Positions 18,526 through 21,765 of a stretch of 21,765 nucleotides of DNA are shown one piece after another (position 1 is the stretch's first letter; the number at the start of each line of letters is the position of its first letter). The notes under the pieces were generated by a model. That model made no database searches, was not told the origin of the DNA, and was given only the letters and a program-made list of their open reading frames with translations. This DNA is from Chara braunii. Lineage: Eukaryota > Streptophyta > Charophyceae > Charales > Characeae. A program made the position numbers and the translations under genes. The stretch spans positions 1,057,169 through 1,078,933 of the forward strand of contig BFEA01000536.1 of the NCBI GenBank assembly GCA_003427395.1. The letters run 5' to 3'.

Positions 18526-19998
18526 TCATGATTCCTCCTCCATAGAAATGCGGCTATTTTGTCTATTCCTCCGTTGCAATGGTCGAAGGGTTGTTTTGTC
18601 TAGAGCCCAAATGACCGATTTGTACCACAAGGAGGCGAGAACCATATTGTTTATCACCAAGGAGCGTCCCATCAATGAAGTATGTTTATCTTTCCATTGT
18701 ATCAATTTTTCCAGCGGTGACTTAAGCAGTCCTTCGTTATTTACTGATGGTCTACCATTTGCTGTTAGTGTAACCCCAAGAAACCGGACGAGAGCCTCAT
18801 TGGGNACCCATTTGACCCTCGGCTGCTCCGGGGGCCTCACACCTTGATGGTGGACCCACCATCCCAAGGTTTTGTTCCCCCAGTTGATTCTCATATCCGA
18901 GAGAATGCAAAGTTTTTCCATCATGTGTTGCACTTCCGCGATTGATGCGTGTGATNCGTCCACCATCAGGGTCAGAGCATTATCGAACGTCGAGCATACC
19001 GGTATTGCTTGTTCCGAGATTGAAGCGACTTGGATTCTCTTGATGTCCTTATGCGTACGCAGGTTCGTCGCCAGGGCTTCCATTACTATTACGAACAGAA
19101 AAGGTGCTATCGGGTCGCATTGGCGGACATACCTCTGGAGTGAGATAGGCGGTGCAAGGTTTTCATTAACCATGATTCTTGTTGTGGCGGTTTTGTGCAG
19201 GATTTCCACCCACCGCCTGAAATGAGGTCCAAAGTTAAGTTTTTTCAGACATTTGTCCAGAAAGGTCCAGTCGACGTGATCAAAGGTTTTTTCAAAGTCA
19301 ATGAAAATGATTGTCGCATTGTGTTTAGATTGTCTTGCAAGTTTGATCATCTCGTTGACCAAGAGGATGTTGTCTTGGATGTTTCTGCCCTTTATGAATC
19401 CGGTCTGGTCGGGTTGAATAATATTTTTTATTACCTTATCCAGGCAATTGGCCAATGCCTTTGCGNCCATCTTGTAGANTACTGTGAGGAGGGTGATGGG
19501 TCTATAGTTTCTAATGTTTGAGCTTGTCCCTTTTTTGTATAGTAGTGTCAGAACCCCTTGACCTACCAACTCTCCCATTTGGCCTGTCTCCCATAGTGCA
19601 CGATAATAGTCCATTTAATCATGGGAGAGAGTTTCTCACATCGCTTCCTAAAATTCCTTTGGCAGGCCGTAGATGCCTGGGGTCTTTTCCTCTTTCATAA
19701 GCATTAGCGCTGTCTGTATTTCCTCCTTCATTAGGGGCATTTCCAAGGCTTNTCTCTGTTGGTCTGTGAGTGTTCGAGTGAGGGGGCGCAGAAAGTCCTC
19801 AATTTCCACCTGCCTTTGCGTTATTGGTGCATCCCTGCATTCAAATGTAAAGAGGTTTTGATAGAAGTCCCTTGCTAATTTTGTACATTCCGCTGTTGAT
19901 GTATATAGCGACCCTTGTTGTTGGTTGGGGTCTTCTAGAGCCTCGATGGTTGTTCGAACTACTTTGGTTCTAGCCATCNCAAAAAATCTCGGATTCAT
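18526..19998 (-). pseudogene. Reverse transcriptase domain of ORF2, copy B, active site lost
   Basis: Linker to LPKEF at 19651, then three stops within 36 nt (TAG 19648-19650, TGA 19636-19638, TAA 19615-19617) in the same frame. The RT boxes are TLLYKKGT, NYRPITLL, QTGF with GRNIQDN, and motif A IIFIDFEKTFDHVDW (Asp kept). RQCDP replaces RQGDP. The catalytic FADD box reads FDNA at 18976-18987, so the Asp pair is gone. GWWVHHQG and HTSLMGRSLVINN follow. A frameshift near 18580-18600 ends the frame. Confidence 0.93.
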
Positions 19999-20006
19999 TG
20001 CTCCCT

Positions 20007-21314
20007 CTATTTTGTGTCGGTAGAGTTTACCACGGATCCTAATTCCTTGCCAACGATGCTCATATGTGCCAGGATCCGGTTTTCTAATGTCTGTATTTCG
20101 TTGGCCAGTTCTGTCAGTCGGGCATCGTCGTACCTGCTGTCTTCTTCTTGTTGTTGGAGTTGTTGCAATCCATGTTGTAGGTCTATTTCCTCCGCGTGAC
20201 GCTGTGCCGCCCGGAGCTTTGAGTACTCATTGCACTTGTGGCCTAAGAAGGATAGGTCGTTGTTGAACCATACCACGTTGTCCTGGATTAGTTCTTTTTG
20301 TTTTTGCCAATAGGACCAGACATCTTTCAGGTAATTTTTAAAACAGTCCATGGTCAGCAGGGATGTATTAAGCTTGTAAAAACACCGCCCTTGGTCCAGT
20401 TTCTTCCTGAAGGAGAAGATAGTAAGGCACATTGCATGATCAAGGCCCGGATGAGAGCTATGCGGGAAGATTTTCGCTATTTGCAGGGCCCCTTGTAGCT
20501 CTTCTAAGATCAAAATCAGATCTATCCGCGACTTAGACGCGCGTTCTGTTTGATTCTTTCGATAACATGTGAACTTACGCTGCGTAGGGTAACGTAGTCG
20601 AAATGAGTCGACGAGGTTAAGCGATTGGGATAGGTCTGTAATGATTCTTTCATCAGTCTCTATATANGTTGGGCATNGCGAGGGGATTTTCCATCTGTCT
20701 AGCCATCGGTCTGGGGCAGCGTTGAAGTCCTCAGCCAGGATGACCGGTATACCTCTTGGCAATTTGGTCTTCAGATTTTCGAAGAAGATCAGACGCTCTC
20801 CCGGTTCATTTGGGCGATATACATTTAAAATGCAGACCACCTCTATTTCTAGCATCGCTAACAGATAGACCCACCTTCCTTCTTCCCAGTCAGTAGCCCN
20901 ATTAAGATGCTCTACCCTTGTTTCTGGAGGTAGNCATATGGTCACTCCGCCACTACCCGNCTTTGGGGCATGGGCGCTATAGGCTTGGTGTGGTCAGATT
21001 TCTTTATGGATATGAGAGTGCTCAGGACTGTCCAAGAGATGGGTTTCCTGTAGACATACTACATCAGGCCAAGCTCTCTCTTCCACTCCTTTGAGCTGCT
21101 CTATTATCGCTTGCCTCTTGGGTAGCTTTGCTGAGGCCAACCCGTTTACATTTAACGAGTGCAGGTCAAGGTTCGCCGCCCTCTTGGATAGTCTCCACTG
21201 TTTGTGTCGATTGTAAAGCGCATCAATCACATTAATCTCTCTCATTTCTAACCGTTCTCTTTTTGGTGGAGTTGCAGGGGCTGTTTGAAGGGGCATCCAC
21301 GATTCAGCGCTCAA
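20007..21314 (-). pseudogene. APE endonuclease and linker of ORF2, copy B
   Basis: First in-frame ATG at 21294-21296. Motifs: LNVNGLAS (about 21140), CLQETHL (about 21050-21030), YRPNEP (YGPND in copy A) at about 20820, AEDFN (GDFN box with Gly changed to Glu, Asp kept) at about 20740, SRIDLIL and LDHAMC (final His). A TGA at 20994-20996 splits the domain; the frame then continues through a Gln-rich helical linker to 20007. A frameshift near 20040 moves the following RLY/KIEG segment to the next frame. Confidence 0.9.
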
Positions 21315-21362
21315 CAGCCGGCAGGCGGGCCCAACAGATACCGTGCACGTCTTTCGCGCCGG

Positions 21363-21517
21363 GCTGAACTGGTGAGAGTCGTTAAGATTGTCGACCGGGC
21401 CCGCGTTGGCTGGCTCGATAGAGTTTTTGGGATCCGCGCCACGCGATTCCCGAAATTTATATCGGGCCGTCCAACGCGGGCCCGGTCGGCGATCCTGACG
21501 GCTGTGGCCGGTTCAAC
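21363..21517. repeat. 155-nt imperfect palindrome next to LINE copy B
   Basis: The core arms GACCGGGCCCGCGTTGG (21393-21409) and CCAACGCGGGCCCGGTC (21471-21487) are exact complements (17 of 17). Outer arms (21363-21392 with 21488-21517) pair at 20 of 30 positions, and inner arms (21410-21439 with 21441-21470) at 20 of 30, giving 57 of 77 in total with almost no loop. GC-rich. In plus-strand RNA six of the ten outer-arm differences would be U:G pairs. Could be a MITE fossil, a foldback or a hairpin RNA precursor. Confidence 0.85.
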
Positions 21518-21528
21518 TTTTGCATTTA

Positions 21529-21665
21529 TGTGGTGCTTCCCGCGATGATGTTTGGATTTGCTGTTTCGATCGCTTTGCTGTTTCGATGCGACTCGGTTCG
21601 ATGATATGTGCTGCTTCCCGCGGTGATCGATCACTTTGTTGTTTCAACGTGACTCGATTGGACGA
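21529..21665. repeat. Imperfect 78-bp tandem duplication
   Basis: Unit 1 (21529-21606) and unit 2 (21607-21665) both begin TGTG.TGCTTCCCGCG. The segments 21568-21604 and 21629-21665 match at 29 of 37 positions. Unit 2 has lost part of the middle. No coding function is evident. Confidence 0.7.
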
Positions 21666-21682
21666 GAGAAAGAGAGTTCGGT

Positions 21683-21683
<1 letters not shown>

Positions 21684-21765
<82 letters not shown>
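21684..21765. repeat. (GA)n microsatellite to the window end
   Basis: About 80 nt of nearly pure AG dinucleotides, open at the right edge; preceded by scattered GAGAGAAAGAGAG units from 21663. Confidence 0.98.

Larger units (their letters stand above)
16083..21314 (-). mobile_element. Decayed L1-like non-LTR retrotransposon, copy B
   Basis: Minus-strand ORF2 with endonuclease, RT and zinc-binding region, followed by a 3' UTR and poly(A). It belongs to the same broad type as copy A but is clearly a different lineage; the proteins align box by box with many differences. No ORF1 is visible: right of 21314 the sequence changes to a palindrome, a tandem duplication and (GA)n. The copy is thus either 5'-truncated at about 21300 or interrupted there. 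No target duplication was found between the DNA left of the poly(T) and the DNA right of 21314. About twenty isolated N bases fall inside this element. Confidence 0.9.

Noticed and set aside
21285-21634. Overlapping frames on both strands that encode similar proteins (DRARVG ... PTRARS)
   Set aside because: The similarity is a direct result of the palindrome at 21363-21517, which reads alike on both strands; not a gene pair.
1-21765. CRISPR array, rRNA, tRNA or bacterial operon
   Set aside because: No regularly spaced direct repeats with unique spacers, no recognisable tRNA or rRNA sequence, no ribosome-binding-site and operon pattern; content is eukaryotic retroelements.

Overview
The window is a gene-poor, repeat-rich stretch of nuclear DNA from a eukaryote. 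It holds no intact host gene that I can support. The two largest features are decayed non-LTR retrotransposons of the plant L1-like type (ORF1 with a nucleic-acid-binding domain and zinc knuckle; ORF2 with APE endonuclease, reverse transcriptase and a C-terminal zf-RVT-type zinc-binding domain), both on the minus strand. The ORF2 organisation, the DUF4283-like ORF1 and the microsatellite-rich flanks suggest a land plant or streptophyte alga. A large charophyte-type genome would fit, but the species cannot be fixed from this sequence alone.

Layout. Positions 1-9700 hold LINE copy A. Its 3' end lies beyond the left edge. ORF2 runs from 4765 leftwards to 1, and an unusually long ORF1 runs from about 9439 or 9535 down to 4803. 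About 9600-10058 is AT-rich and contains a duplicated 55-60 bp block. A 75-N gap (10059-10133) sits between poly-T runs. A GC-rich block full of CGTTCGG / CCGAACG follows, then a (TTA)n tract and the first copy of a roughly 380 bp dispersed repeat. Positions 10634-11395 hold a diverged duplication. Positions 11400-14290 are non-coding-looking: an AT-rich patch with three short direct repeats, a pyrimidine tract, a purine-rich stretch, (ATG)n/(GAT)n microsatellites and a short bZIP-type palindrome. Around 14808-15465 there is a worn plus-strand relic of a third LINE. Positions 15475-16076 form an AT-rich, partly self-complementary element that looks like a MITE or foldback transposon.

Positions 16083-21314 hold LINE copy B (minus strand). 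It starts at its left end with an 18-nt poly(T), i.e. the poly(A) tail of the minus-strand transcript. Next comes a second copy of the dispersed repeat, which here sits where a LINE 3' UTR belongs, then ORF2, with no ORF1 visible. To its right lie a 155-nt imperfect palindrome, a 78-bp tandem duplication and a long (GA)n run reaching the window end.

How the parts relate. Both LINE copies are dead, each with several stops and frameshifts. Copy A keeps the catalytic RT and endonuclease residues that I can see; copy B has lost the FADD box. The shared 3' repeat links copy B to the separate fragment at 10277-10660 and suggests either a common LINE 3' end or a SINE that borrowed it. The most unusual item is the ORF1 of copy A: about 1,540 codons if read as one frame, with a diverged tandem-repeat domain and three acidic patches.
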